This document shows, piece after piece, positions 25,786 to 32,470 of a DNA stretch of 32,470 nt. The notes beneath the pieces were generated by a model. That model ran no database searches and was not told the DNA's origin. It worked only from the letters and a program-made list of their open reading frames with translations. Source of the DNA: Deltaproteobacteria bacterium. GTDB lineage: Bacteria > Desulfobacterota > Anaeroferrophillalia > Anaeroferrophillales > Anaeroferrophillaceae. Both the position numbers and the translations under genes were made by a program. The stretch is taken from assembly GCA_019306045.1 (NCBI GenBank), contig JAFDMG010000001.1:1-32470 (forward strand), given 5' to 3'. Each line of letters starts with the position of its first letter. Within the stretch, counting starts at the first letter, position 1.

Positions 25786-26490
25786 ATGCATCATGTCACC
25801 ATAACCTTTGCCGGCCTGATTCCGGGCCTGAACAAACTCCCGGTTCACATTGGCAATGCCATCCTGATTGCCCTGATCATCATCGTCATGGTATTGGTGG
25901 GCACGGCCAGGATTCGCAAGGGCAACGTGGAAGACGTCCTGGTCCCCGAGGGCAAGTTCAGCCTGCAGAACCTGCTGGAAACCATGGTGGAGATGATTCT
26001 CAAACTCATCAGCGACACCATGGGCGCCGAAATCGCCCGCGACTACATGTTCATTATCGGCGGTTCCGCCTTTTTCATCCTTTTCTCGAACGTTTCCGGG
26101 CTAGTGCCCGGCTTTGTACCTCCGACCGACAACCTGAACACCACGGCGGCCTGCGCCCTGACGGTCTTTTTTCTCACCCACTACTTCGGCTGGAAGGAAC
26201 ACGGAGTCAAATACCTGCGCCAGTTCACCGGTCCCTTCCTCTGGCTGTCGCCATTGATGATCCCCATCGAAATCATCGGTCACCTGGCCCGCCCCATGTC
26301 CCTCTCCCTGAGGTTGTTCGGCAACATCATGGGCGACCACTTGGTGGCGGCCATCTTTTTCATGCTGGCGCCCCTTTTCGTGCCGGTGCCGTTGGCGTTC
26401 CTGGGACTTTTCGTGGCCTTTGTTCAGACCTTCGTTTTCATCTTGCTGTCAATGGCGTATTTCAGTGGCGCCATTTCCCACGATCATTAA
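25786..26490 (+). CDS. atpB: F0 ATP synthase subunit a (AtpB)
   Basis: A 234-residue membrane subunit that provides the ion half-channels next to the c-ring. The essential Arg is in MSLSLRLFGNIMGDHLV. Another family string is FFILFSNVSGLVPGFVPPTDNLNTTAACALTVF. The ATG has AAGGAG six bases ahead. It is followed by atpE. The b, delta, alpha, gamma, beta and epsilon genes are not in the window, so F0 and F1 genes are split, a common arrangement in Desulfobacterota. Confidence 0.97.
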   Translation: MHHVTITFAGLIPGLNKLPVHIGNAILIALIIIVMVLVGTARIRKGNVEDVLVPEGKFSLQNLLETMVEMILKLISDTMGAEIARDYMFIIGGSAFFILFSNVSGLVPGFVPPTDNLNTTAACALTVFFLTHYFGWKEHGVKYLRQFTGPFLWLSPLMIPIEIIGHLARPMSLSLRLFGNIMGDHLVAAIFFMLAPLFVPVPLAFLGLFVAFVQTFVFILLSMAYFSGAISHDH

Positions 26491-26529
26491 AATTTATCAC
26501 CAAATATTGTCTGAAAGGAGGTGAAAACT

Positions 26530-26841
26530 ATGAAAAGGATTATGCAGTTGTTATCGGCTCTGATGGTGTTCGGCGTCGCCGGCGCAGCCATGGCCGCCGA
26601 AGGGGCGGGAGGCTACGGTTCCTCTTCCCTGGCTTACGGTGCGGCCCTGGCCATCGCCGTGGCTGCCGCTGGCGGTGCCATCGGTCAGTCCCTGGCCATC
26701 AAATCCGCCCTTGAGGGGATTGGCCGCAACCCGAGCGCTGCCGGGAAAATCACCACGCCGATGATTATCGGTCTGGCGATGATCGAGTCTCTGGTCATCT
26801 ACGCCCTGGTTATCGCTTTGATGCTGGTTTTGAAGATCTAA
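26530..26841 (+). CDS. atpE: F0 ATP synthase subunit c (AtpE)
   Basis: A 103-residue subunit. It has a cleavable-looking N-terminal leader ([23 protein letters not shown]) and then the two c-subunit helices. The loop is RNPSAAGK and the ion-binding Glu is in [20 protein letters not shown] Gln in helix 1 (GGAIGQS), the Glu-Ser pair and a Tyr four residues after the Ser match part of the sodium-binding pattern, while the helper Thr is Leu. The ATG at 26530 is eight bases after AAAGGAGG; the in-frame GTG at 26521 touches the ribosome site. Confidence 0.96.
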   Translation: MKRIMQLLSALMVFGVAGAAMAAEGAGGYGSSSLAYGAALAIAVAAAGGAIGQSLAIKSALEGIGRNPSAAGKITTPMIIGLAMIESLVIYALVIALMLVLKI

Positions 26842-26889
26842 TTGCGCCGTTTTTTCAGCGGCCAGCTCCAAGTTCAGTATAGTCAATTG

Positions 26890-26925
26890 GCGGGCATCTT
26901 TATCTCTGGATGCCTGCTTTCCTTT
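26890..26925 (+). terminator. Terminator after the F0 genes
   Basis: A 9-bp stem GCGGGCATC/GATGCCTGC (one G-T pair), a ten-base loop and the T-rich tail TTTCCTTT, about 50 bases after the atpE stop. Confidence 0.65.
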
Positions 26926-27099
26926 ACTCGGGGGCTGCATACAATATATTGAATGTCATGTATTCATCTATACAGATTAATCTGAATCTGGTCCGCAGCC
27001 GGCGGATGCCGGGGATGCCCGAACGGCCGGCAACCTGGTGAAATTCCGGTCCAGCACTGACATTCGAGCTGCATCAGCAAGCAATCAAAAGAGAGGAAC
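26926..27099 (+). promoter_or_regulatory. Promoter and structured leader region of the cbcL-like gene
   Basis: This 174-base gap starts AT-rich, with a possible -10 TATACA at 26970 and directly after it a perfect 12-base palindrome CAGATTAATCTG (26973-26984). The next 80 bases are GC-rich and full of short inverted repeats (GCCGGC...GCCGGC, GGGGATGCCC). They contain GGTGAAATTCCGGTCCAGCACTGA, which faintly recalls a cobalamin riboswitch core but lacks the rest. Likely a regulated leader of unknown class. Confidence 0.4.
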
Positions 27100-29007
27100 A
27101 TGCCTAAAAACAAGGAGCGGGTTGAAACTATGAAAGCACCTACCAGCAAGAATGTTGGCATCCTGATACTGGTATTAATCCTGCTGAGTGCCCTGAGCAT
27201 CCCTGCATCCTGGGCCAAAGAGCAGAAGAAAGATGTCTGCCTGGAATGTATCTCCGTGGCCCAGTGTCTGGAATGTCATGACGAGATCAGCAACACTACC
27301 TTTGCGGCCTCCGCCCATGGCAGCAATGCCTGCACCAGCTGCCACCGTGACATTTACGACCTGGAAAAACACGCCGACTGTGAGGTTCCCATGCAGCCGG
27401 TCAAGTGCGGCTTCTGCCACAAGGAGATCGCCAAGCGCTTCGCCCTTTCGGTCCACGCCGACAACGATGTCGGCTGCACCGACTGTCACTCCAACATCCA
27501 CGAGCTGCAGGCTTACAAGGGCGACAAGAAAAACATCATCCAGATGTGCAGCAGCTGTCACGACGAGAATGAGGATTACCTGCAGAGCGTCCACGGCAAG
27601 GGCCTGATGGCCGGCAACCCCGACTCCCCCTCGTGTTCCGACTGTCACGGCCTGCATGACATCAAGGAGATGAAGGTTGAGGACAGCAATTCCAAACGGG
27701 CCCAGGAAGCTCGGGAGTTCCATACCAAATCCTGCCAGAAGTGTCATGCCGACCAGGAGATGATGAAGCGCAACAACGTCTACACCCTGGCCTTCAAAAC
27801 CTACGAACATGACTACCACGGCAAGGTGGAACGCCTGGGCGGCGCCAAGTACGTGGCCGGCTGCGCCGATTGTCATACGGCCCACAAGCAGCTGCCCCCG
27901 GACGATCCTGAATCCTCGATCTCCAAGCAGGGACTGGTGAAAACCTGCTCCAAGTGCCACGAAAAGGCCAACGAGAACTTCGTCCAGTACATTCCCCACG
28001 TGGACTACCACGACAAGGAAAACTTCCCGCTCTTCTACTGGACTTACATCGCCATGACCGGCCTGCTGGTGGGCACCTTCGCCTTTTTCTGGCTGCATAC
28101 CATCCTCTGGCTGATCCGCAGCTACATCGAAAAGAACCACCTGCGCAAGCAGGGCATCTTTGTTCCCCATGCCCACAACCCGAAGGTCTTCTACCGGCGC
28201 TTCGGCTTCATGGAGAAACTGCTCCACTTCATGATGATGACCAGTTTCCTCGGCCTGGTGATCAGCGGCGCCCCGCTGAAGTTCAACGAAGCTCCCTGGG
28301 CCAAGGGCGTGGCGGCCCTGCTGGGCGGTCCCATCAATGCCGGCCTGATCCACCGGGTATGTGCCGCCATCACGTTCACCTATTTCGGCATTACCCTGCT
28401 CTGGAGCCTCTACTACCTGTTCATCAAACCGACCGGGGAGACTTTCCTGCAGAAGCTGCTGGGACCGGATTCCTTGTTCCCGCGCAAGAAGGACCTCGAC
28501 GACCTCATCGGCATGTTCAAATGGTTTTTCGGCGCCAAGGAACAGCCCAGGTTCGACCGCTGGACCTACTGGGAAAAATTCGATTTCATCGCCGTCTTCT
28601 GGGGTATGTTTGCCATCGGCTTCACCGGCCTGATGCTCTGGATGCCGGAGTTCTTCGCCTCCTTCATGCCCGGCTGGATGTTCAACGTGGCCATTATCGT
28701 CCACTCCGACGAAGCCCTGCTGGCCTCGGTGTTCATCTTCACCGTCCACTTCTTCAACACCCACCTGCGGCCGGAGAAATTCCCCATGGATATGGTTATT
28801 TTCACCGGCGTCCTGCGGGGCTACGAAATGGAAGAGGAACGTCCGGAGCAGTATGAACGGCTCAAAGCCCAGGGCAAGCTGGACAAGCTGGTGACCAAGT
28901 ATCCCGGCGTTCTCCAGGAAGCCATCGGTCAGCTGATCGGCATGACCGGCGTCGCCCTCGGGGTTATCTGTCTCATCCTGATCGCCTGGGGATTTTTCGG
29001 CAGTTAA
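27100..29007 (+). CDS. CbcL-like fused multiheme cytochrome c / b-type membrane cytochrome
   Basis: A 635-residue protein. After a signal peptide (VGILILVLILLSALSIPASWA) there is a periplasmic domain with nine CXXCH sites: CLECH, CTSCH, CGFCH, CTDCH, CSSCH, CSDCH, CQKCH, CADCH and CSKCH. From about residue 310 it becomes a membrane b-type cytochrome like those of formate dehydrogenases and hydrogenases. Candidate heme-b ligands are His in MEKLLHFMMM, LIHRVCAAITFTYFG and FTVHFFNTHLRPEKFP. The same nine-heme plus diheme-b design is known in CbcL of Geobacter, which oxidises menaquinol for reduction of low-potential metals; a similar role here is inference. The first ATG (GAGAGG close by) is kept; the ATG at 27130 is a possible start. 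Flanked by a leader region and a strong terminator. Confidence 0.87.
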   Translation: MPKNKERVETMKAPTSKNVGILILVLILLSALSIPASWAKEQKKDVCLECISVAQCLECHDEISNTTFAASAHGSNACTSCHRDIYDLEKHADCEVPMQPVKCGFCHKEIAKRFALSVHADNDVGCTDCHSNIHELQAYKGDKKNIIQMCSSCHDENEDYLQSVHGKGLMAGNPDSPSCSDCHGLHDIKEMKVEDSNSKRAQEAREFHTKSCQKCHADQEMMKRNNVYTLAFKTYEHDYHGKVERLGGAKYVAGCADCHTAHKQLPPDDPESSISKQGLVKTCSKCHEKANENFVQYIPHVDYHDKENFPLFYWTYIAMTGLLVGTFAFFWLHTILWLIRSYIEKNHLRKQGIFVPHAHNPKVFYRRFGFMEKLLHFMMMTSFLGLVISGAPLKFNEAPWAKGVAALLGGPINAGLIHRVCAAITFTYFGITLLWSLYYLFIKPTGETFLQKLLGPDSLFPRKKDLDDLIGMFKWFFGAKEQPRFDRWTYWEKFDFIAVFWGMFAIGFTGLMLWMPEFFASFMPGWMFNVAIIVHSDEALLASVFIFTVHFFNTHLRPEKFPMDMVIFTGVLRGYEMEEERPEQYERLKAQGKLDKLVTKYPGVLQEAIGQLIGMTGVALGVICLILIAWGFFGS

Positions 29008-29042
29008 GCCAGTTAAGCCATAATTTTCCATTAACCACGACA

Positions 29043-29072
29043 ACGGGGCGCCATTGGCGCCCCGTTTTTTTT
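29043..29072 (+). terminator. Intrinsic terminator after the cbcL-like gene
   Basis: A perfect 10-bp stem ACGGGGCGCC/GGCGCCCCGT with a three-base loop followed by a run of T residues. Confidence 0.92.
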
Positions 29073-29116
29073 AACGTTAAGCTAAACTGTCAACCAGTGC
29101 TGTTTGTGCCGCGTTT

Positions 29117-29767
29117 TCAGGCCAGCAGCACCAGGCCGCATAGGGAAGCAAGGCCGTCCCCGGCATCGGCGGCGGCCCTGGCTAGCACCAGGCTGGCCGC
29201 CTGCAGGAGCCCGGTCACCTCAACGCCAAAACCGGACATGGACGGCCGGGCCACCTGGGGATGGCGACAGCCGCCGCCTTCAACCAGCACCCGGCAGACG
29301 GCATGATCCCGGCAAAAAAGGTTTTTGCAGGAACCGCCGGCAAAACCGCGGGCCGCATGGCCCCGCTGCCCGGCGGCCTGTTCGACGGCGGCCACCAGTT
29401 CGTGCAGCAACCGGAAGGCCTCGTCCCGATCACTGGAAAAAAGAACGTCGGCAGGCAGATCGATTTTCAGCACCAATGCCCGAGGGAACTGGTCCAGCAG
29501 CCGGCGCATGGCCGGTGGACCGCCCACGTAAGGAGGACAGGAGGCCGACAGGCCGTAGCCTTCACAGCGGGGCTGCCGGCAGCGGTCGGCCAGTTCGTCG
29601 ACCACCGGCACCGCCGCGCTGGCAATCGGCACGGCGGCGGTAGCTCCCAGCTGCCCGGCCAGCCGGAGCAGATAAGAAAAGCCGGCAGTAGCTGCCGGCT
29701 TTTCTCCTGCTTTTTCGTCATCCATCCCCGGCCGCGGAACAAGCGGCCGCTTGTCGACCGGCGTCAT
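29117..29767 (-). CDS. DUF2284 family metal-binding protein
   Basis: About 216 residues with a Cys-rich pattern of the DUF2284 family: CRQPRCEGYGLSASCPPYVGG in the first third and GGSCKNLFCRDHAVCRV...GGCRHPQVARPSMSGFGVEV in the second. Such proteins are common in anaerobes and are thought to bind a metal or FeS centre; the function is not known. The start is uncertain: the track uses a TTG, I list the ATG at 29767, and the ATG at 29725 is equally possible. None has a good ribosome site. It follows the TrpB2 gene on the same strand, with a terminator-like hairpin covering its first codons. Confidence 0.72.
   Translation of the reverse strand: MTPVDKRPLVPRPGMDDEKAGEKPAATAGFSYLLRLAGQLGATAAVPIASAAVPVVDELADRCRQPRCEGYGLSASCPPYVGGPPAMRRLLDQFPRALVLKIDLPADVLFSSDRDEAFRLLHELVAAVEQAAGQRGHAARGFAGGSCKNLFCRDHAVCRVLVEGGGCRHPQVARPSMSGFGVEVTGLLQAASLVLARAAADAGDGLASLCGLVLLA
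29675..29705 (-). terminator. Perfect 14-bp hairpin inside the 5' end of the DUF2284 gene
   Basis: AGAAAAGCCGGCAG and its exact complement are separated by only three bases, and the minus-strand copy ends in CTTTTCTT. It has the form of an intrinsic terminator about 110 bases after the trpB2 stop, but lies inside the open frame of the next gene. Confidence 0.6.
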
Positions 29768-29815
29768 TGGGAACGGCCCCGGCAATCCGGCGCCAGCCCC
29801 CGCGGCCGCCGCCGG

Positions 29816-31210
29816 CTACCACTTGCCACTTTTCTTGATTTCCGGCTTGGGCAGGTTTTCCAAGGACGACTTGACCGAGGTCTGGAAATCCTCATCGGGA
29901 ATCTCGTAATTGGCCAGTTTGCCGCTCAGGTAGGCGTCGTAGCCGGAAAGGTCGAGCAGGCCGTGGCCGCTGTAATTGAACAGGATAACCTTTTCCTTGC
30001 CTTCTTCCTTGGCCTTGAGGGCTTCCCGGATAGTGGCGGCAATGGCATGGCTGGTCTCCGGGGCACAGACGGGCCCCTCGGTGCGGGCCCACTGGACGGC
30101 GGCGGCATAGCACTCCATCTGGGGAATGCTCAGGGGCCGCAACAGGCCTTCCACCACCGCCTGGCTGACCAGGGGCGCCATGCCGTGATAACGCAGGCCG
30201 CCGGCGTGCAGGGGCGGCGGCACGAAATTATGGCCCAGGGTAAACATGGGCAACAGCGGCGTCATGCCGGAAGTGTCGCCGAAATCATAGGCAAACGGCG
30301 CCTTGGTCATCGTCGGACAGGATTGGGGCTCGGTGGGAATGATGTCAATCTCGGCCCCGTTGATCTTGTCATAAACGAAGGGGAAGGAAAGGCCGGCAAA
30401 ATTGCTGCCGCCGCCGGCGCAGCCGATCACCACGTCCGGCTTCTCGATCCCCACCTTGGCCAGCTGCTTCTTGGCTTCCAAGCCGATGACCGTCTGGTGC
30501 ATCATGACAAAATTGAGCACGCTGCCCAGGGAATAGCGGGTCTTGCCGCTCTTGTCGGTCACCGCCGCCTCGATGGCCTCGCTGATGGCCATTCCCAGGC
30601 TGCCGGGGGTATCGGGATACTGCTCGAGGAACTTCCGCCCCACTTCGGTCTCGTTGCTGGGACTGGCGATGCAGTTGCCTCCCCAGACCTGCATCAGGAT
30701 TTTCCGGTACGGCTTCTGGTCGAAGCTGATGCGCACCATGAAGATCTTGCACTCCAGCCCCACCAGGCAGCAGGCGAAGCTCAGGGCGCTGCCCCACTGG
30801 CCGGCACCGGTTTCGGTGGTTATCCGCTCGATGCCGAACTGCTTGTTGTACCAGGCCTGGGGCAGGGCCGAGTTCGGCTTGTGGCTGCCGGCCGGAGAAA
30901 CACTCTCATCCTTGTAATAGATCTTGGCCGGGGTCCCCAGCGCCCGTTCCAGGTTGAGGGCCCGCTTCAACGGCGACGGCCGCCAGCGGGCCAGCATGCC
31001 CAGCAGCTCCTCCGGGATATCGATCCAGCGCTCTTGGCTGAACTCCTGTTCCACCAGGTTCATGGGGAACACCGGGGCCAGCATCTCCGGGGTCACCACG
31101 GTGCCGTCGGGGGTCACCGGGGGCTGCATCGGGGTGGGCAGATCAGCCGCCAGGTTATACCACTGGCGGGGCATTTCATCCTCGGACAGATAGATTTTCC
31201 TGATTTCCAT
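29816..31210 (-). CDS. trpB2: TrpB2-type tryptophan synthase beta-like enzyme
   Basis: A 464-residue PLP enzyme of the TrpB2 branch, longer than ordinary TrpB by an N-terminal extension. It has RPSPLKRALNLERALGTPAKIYYKDESVSPAGSHKPNSA with the PLP Lys, TTETGAGQWGSALSFAC, the phosphate-binding CAGGGSNFAGL, and GLRYHGMAPLVSQ. TrpB2 proteins join indole (or sometimes phosphoserine-type donors) with serine to make tryptophan and often act as indole-salvage enzymes apart from TrpA. No trpA is nearby, which fits. ATG at 31210 has GGAAGG a few bases ahead and is preferred over the GTG at 31216. Confidence 0.93.
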   Translation of the reverse strand: MEIRKIYLSEDEMPRQWYNLAADLPTPMQPPVTPDGTVVTPEMLAPVFPMNLVEQEFSQERWIDIPEELLGMLARWRPSPLKRALNLERALGTPAKIYYKDESVSPAGSHKPNSALPQAWYNKQFGIERITTETGAGQWGSALSFACCLVGLECKIFMVRISFDQKPYRKILMQVWGGNCIASPSNETEVGRKFLEQYPDTPGSLGMAISEAIEAAVTDKSGKTRYSLGSVLNFVMMHQTVIGLEAKKQLAKVGIEKPDVVIGCAGGGSNFAGLSFPFVYDKINGAEIDIIPTEPQSCPTMTKAPFAYDFGDTSGMTPLLPMFTLGHNFVPPPLHAGGLRYHGMAPLVSQAVVEGLLRPLSIPQMECYAAAVQWARTEGPVCAPETSHAIAATIREALKAKEEGKEKVILFNYSGHGLLDLSGYDAYLSGKLANYEIPDEDFQTSVKSSLENLPKPEIKKSGKW

Positions 31211-31304
31211 GCTCACCTTCCTGAACTTGGGGGTTGAAACCCTGATGGCAGGCGAAAAACTCCCGCCGTTACGGTCGTCAAAACAGCGCCGTCACTTTTC
31301 CCTT

Positions 31305-31333
31305 TCTATAGCAGAAAAAAGCCGATTTACCAA
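31305..31333 (-). promoter_or_regulatory. Candidate promoter of trpB2
   Basis: TTGGTA (31333-31328), a 17-base spacer and TATAGA (31310-31305) on the minus strand. The -35 box overlaps the stop codon of the upstream glycosyltransferase gene. Confidence 0.45.
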
Positions 31334-32470
31334 CATTTTCTCCCGTTCCCGCCGGCCAGGGAGGCAAAAAGATCATCGTAGCGCGGCGCCATCACCGACC
31401 AGTCGTAAGACCGCACCCAAGCGCGAAAATTATCCCTGCCGGCCAATCGGCGCGGGGCTTTCAACAAGGCCGCCAGCCGGCGTTCCAGATCGGCCTCGCC
31501 GTCATATAGGTACCGGGCCCGCCGGTCGGCGGGAACGTGCTCCGGGTAGCTCAACCGCCGCGGCAGCAGGGGATGGCAGCGGCAGTAAAGCGCCTCGACG
31601 ACACTGACACCGAAAAAATCATGGCGGGCAGTCACCGGCAGAATATCGGCCCGGTGCAGCCAAGCGGCATATTCCCGGCGGGACTCCACATAACCCCACT
31701 GAACTATCCTGGCCGCCAACCGCCGGCGGGCAGCGGCAAAAACTTTCGGCTGCCGGCCGTAGCGCTGACCCAGCACCGCCAGCCGGAAAGGGAGCCCCCG
31801 GTCCGCCAGGCGCAGCAGCAAGCGGAAAAACGCTTCCGGGTTCTTATCGTCCTCCCAGCGGTGATTCCAGAGAATGAGCGGCGGCTTTCCGGGCGGAAAT
31901 TGCCGTCTCGCCGGCGGCATGCCCCCCTCATCCAGGGAAGCCAGGTCCACCCCCAGCGGCAGGACCCGGCTCTTGGCCGCGATCAGCGCGGCGGCAGCCG
32001 GGGAGCGGTAATCCGGGAACTGCTGCAGAAAACCGGGCAGTGCGGCCAGGAAGCTCCGGCGGTGGTAGGCGGAATTGAAAAGAACCACGTCGGCGGCCAG
32101 GGCGCTGGTGAAGTTGATGAACTGGTAATGGCGATCCCGACGGCGTTCCGGGTCGGGGTCGGCGGGAGACCAGGGATAGGTGAGCTGATTCTCATGAAAA
32201 TAGAGCCCGGTCCGCAAATCGGCGGTCGACTCCCGGGTCAGGCCAAGAAAGGCCGCCAGGTCCAGCATGTCGGTAGCCAGCAGCAGCCCCGGTTCATCGC
32301 CGTCGGCTGCGGCCGCCAGTTGCCGATAGTCCTCGGCCAGCTTGACCGCCCCGCCATGCATCCGCCATTTCCAGAAGCGAGCCGGCAGGGAAAGGATCTC
32401 GACCCGATGGCGGCTGTGGCGCCGGTAGCCGGCCGCCCAGGCGGCGTGGGAGCCGCCGTAATAGGGCTCG
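31327..32470 (-). CDS. GTDC1/DUF3524-type glycosyltransferase (tRNA-queuosine mannosyltransferase-like), 5' end cut by window
   Basis: The track begins at an internal Met. The frame continues to the window end as EPYYGGSHAAWAAGYRRHSRHRVEILSLPARFWKWRMHGGA, the strongly conserved start of the DUF3524 domain. Only a few N-terminal residues are missing (381 codons are present). The middle has the domain strings YFHENQLTYPWSP and DRHYQFINFTSALAADVVLFNSAYHRRSF. The C-terminal half is a GT-B glycosyltransferase (ILWNHRWEDDKNPEAFF...ADILPVTARHDFFGVSVVEALYC). Animal GTDC1 (QTMAN) adds mannose to queuosine in tRNA-Asp. Bacterial members are related, and a queuosine-glycosylating role here is inference; the acceptor could differ. 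Confidence 0.88.
   Translation of the reverse strand, partial: EPYYGGSHAAWAAGYRRHSRHRVEILSLPARFWKWRMHGGAVKLAEDYRQLAAAADGDEPGLLLATDMLDLAAFLGLTRESTADLRTGLYFHENQLTYPWSPADPDPERRRDRHYQFINFTSALAADVVLFNSAYHRRSFLAALPGFLQQFPDYRSPAAAALIAAKSRVLPLGVDLASLDEGGMPPARRQFPPGKPPLILWNHRWEDDKNPEAFFRLLLRLADRGLPFRLAVLGQRYGRQPKVFAAARRRLAARIVQWGYVESRREYAAWLHRADILPVTARHDFFGVSVVEALYCRCHPLLPRRLSYPEHVPADRRARYLYDGEADLERRLAALLKAPRRLAGRDNFRAWVRSYDWSVMAPRYDDLFASLAGGNGRKCW

Noticed and set aside
26990-27085. Cobalamin riboswitch (GGTGAAATTCCGGTCCAGCACTGA)
   Set aside because: The resemblance covers only about 20 bases; the GGGAA part upstream and the GCCAGGAGACC box downstream are missing, and the gene is a cytochrome.
26926-27099. 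GEMM cyclic-dinucleotide riboswitch
   Set aside because: The conserved GACGCAAAGCC core and the GGTAGC tetraloop-receptor side are not found in the region.

Overview
The window looks like a GC-rich chromosome segment from a strictly anaerobic, selenocysteine-using bacterium of the Desulfobacterota (former Deltaproteobacteria; Desulfuromonadia- or Desulfobulbia-like). The evidence is a CbcL-like fused cytochrome c/b, a NapC-type giant multiheme cytochrome, F0 genes (atpZ-atpI-atpB-atpE) standing apart from F1, a tryptophan synthase of the TrpB2 type, and three genes interrupted by an in-frame TGA exactly where a functional Cys or Sec is expected. The taxonomic placement is inference.

Layout. 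(1) 1-1261, minus: mtnA (3' truncated by the window edge) and gatC, with a TAATG stop/start overlap. (2) 1339-16628, minus: one long complex I operon read from a near-consensus promoter at about 16600-16628 to an intrinsic terminator at about 1339-1364. The order is nuoA-nuoB-nuoC-nuoD-[NuoF-like FeS/GltD flavoprotein]-[selenocysteine formate dehydrogenase]-nuoH-I-J-K-L-M-N. There is no nuoE, no FMN/NADH-binding nuoF and no ordinary nuoG. (3) 17174-19396, plus: a 740-residue membrane-anchored multiheme cytochrome with 16 canonical heme motifs and two odd ones. (4) 19697-23306, minus: kup potassium transporter and a UshA-like tetraheme selenoprotein. (5) 23553-29007, plus: hemL, the F0 genes, then a CbcL-like nine-heme c / b-type cytochrome. 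(6) 29117-32470, minus: a DUF2284 protein, a TrpB2-like enzyme and a GTDC1/DUF3524 glycosyltransferase cut by the window edge.

Main discovery candidate: nuoB is split in the ORF track by a TGA that replaces the first of the two adjacent cysteines that bind cluster N2. Reading it as selenocysteine (Sec38-Cys39) restores a normal full-length 164-residue NuoB, and a hairpin with a G-starting apical loop lies downstream. The same operon encodes a clear Sec-formate dehydrogenase (Sec346) with a textbook bacterial SECIS hairpin. Complex I here would therefore contain two selenocysteines: one at the formate-oxidising site and one at the terminal iron-sulfur cluster next to quinone. The predicted machine is a proton-pumping formate (and perhaps NAD(P)H, through the GltD-like flavoprotein):quinone oxidoreductase. 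Quinol could then be oxidised by the neighbouring NapC-like and CbcL-like multiheme cytochromes. The proton (or Na+) gradient could be used by the F0F1 ATP synthase, and HemL supplies tetrapyrrole for the heme load.

Nothing here was checked against a database. Starts were chosen from Shine-Dalgarno spacing by eye, and hairpins were found by hand without energy calculation.
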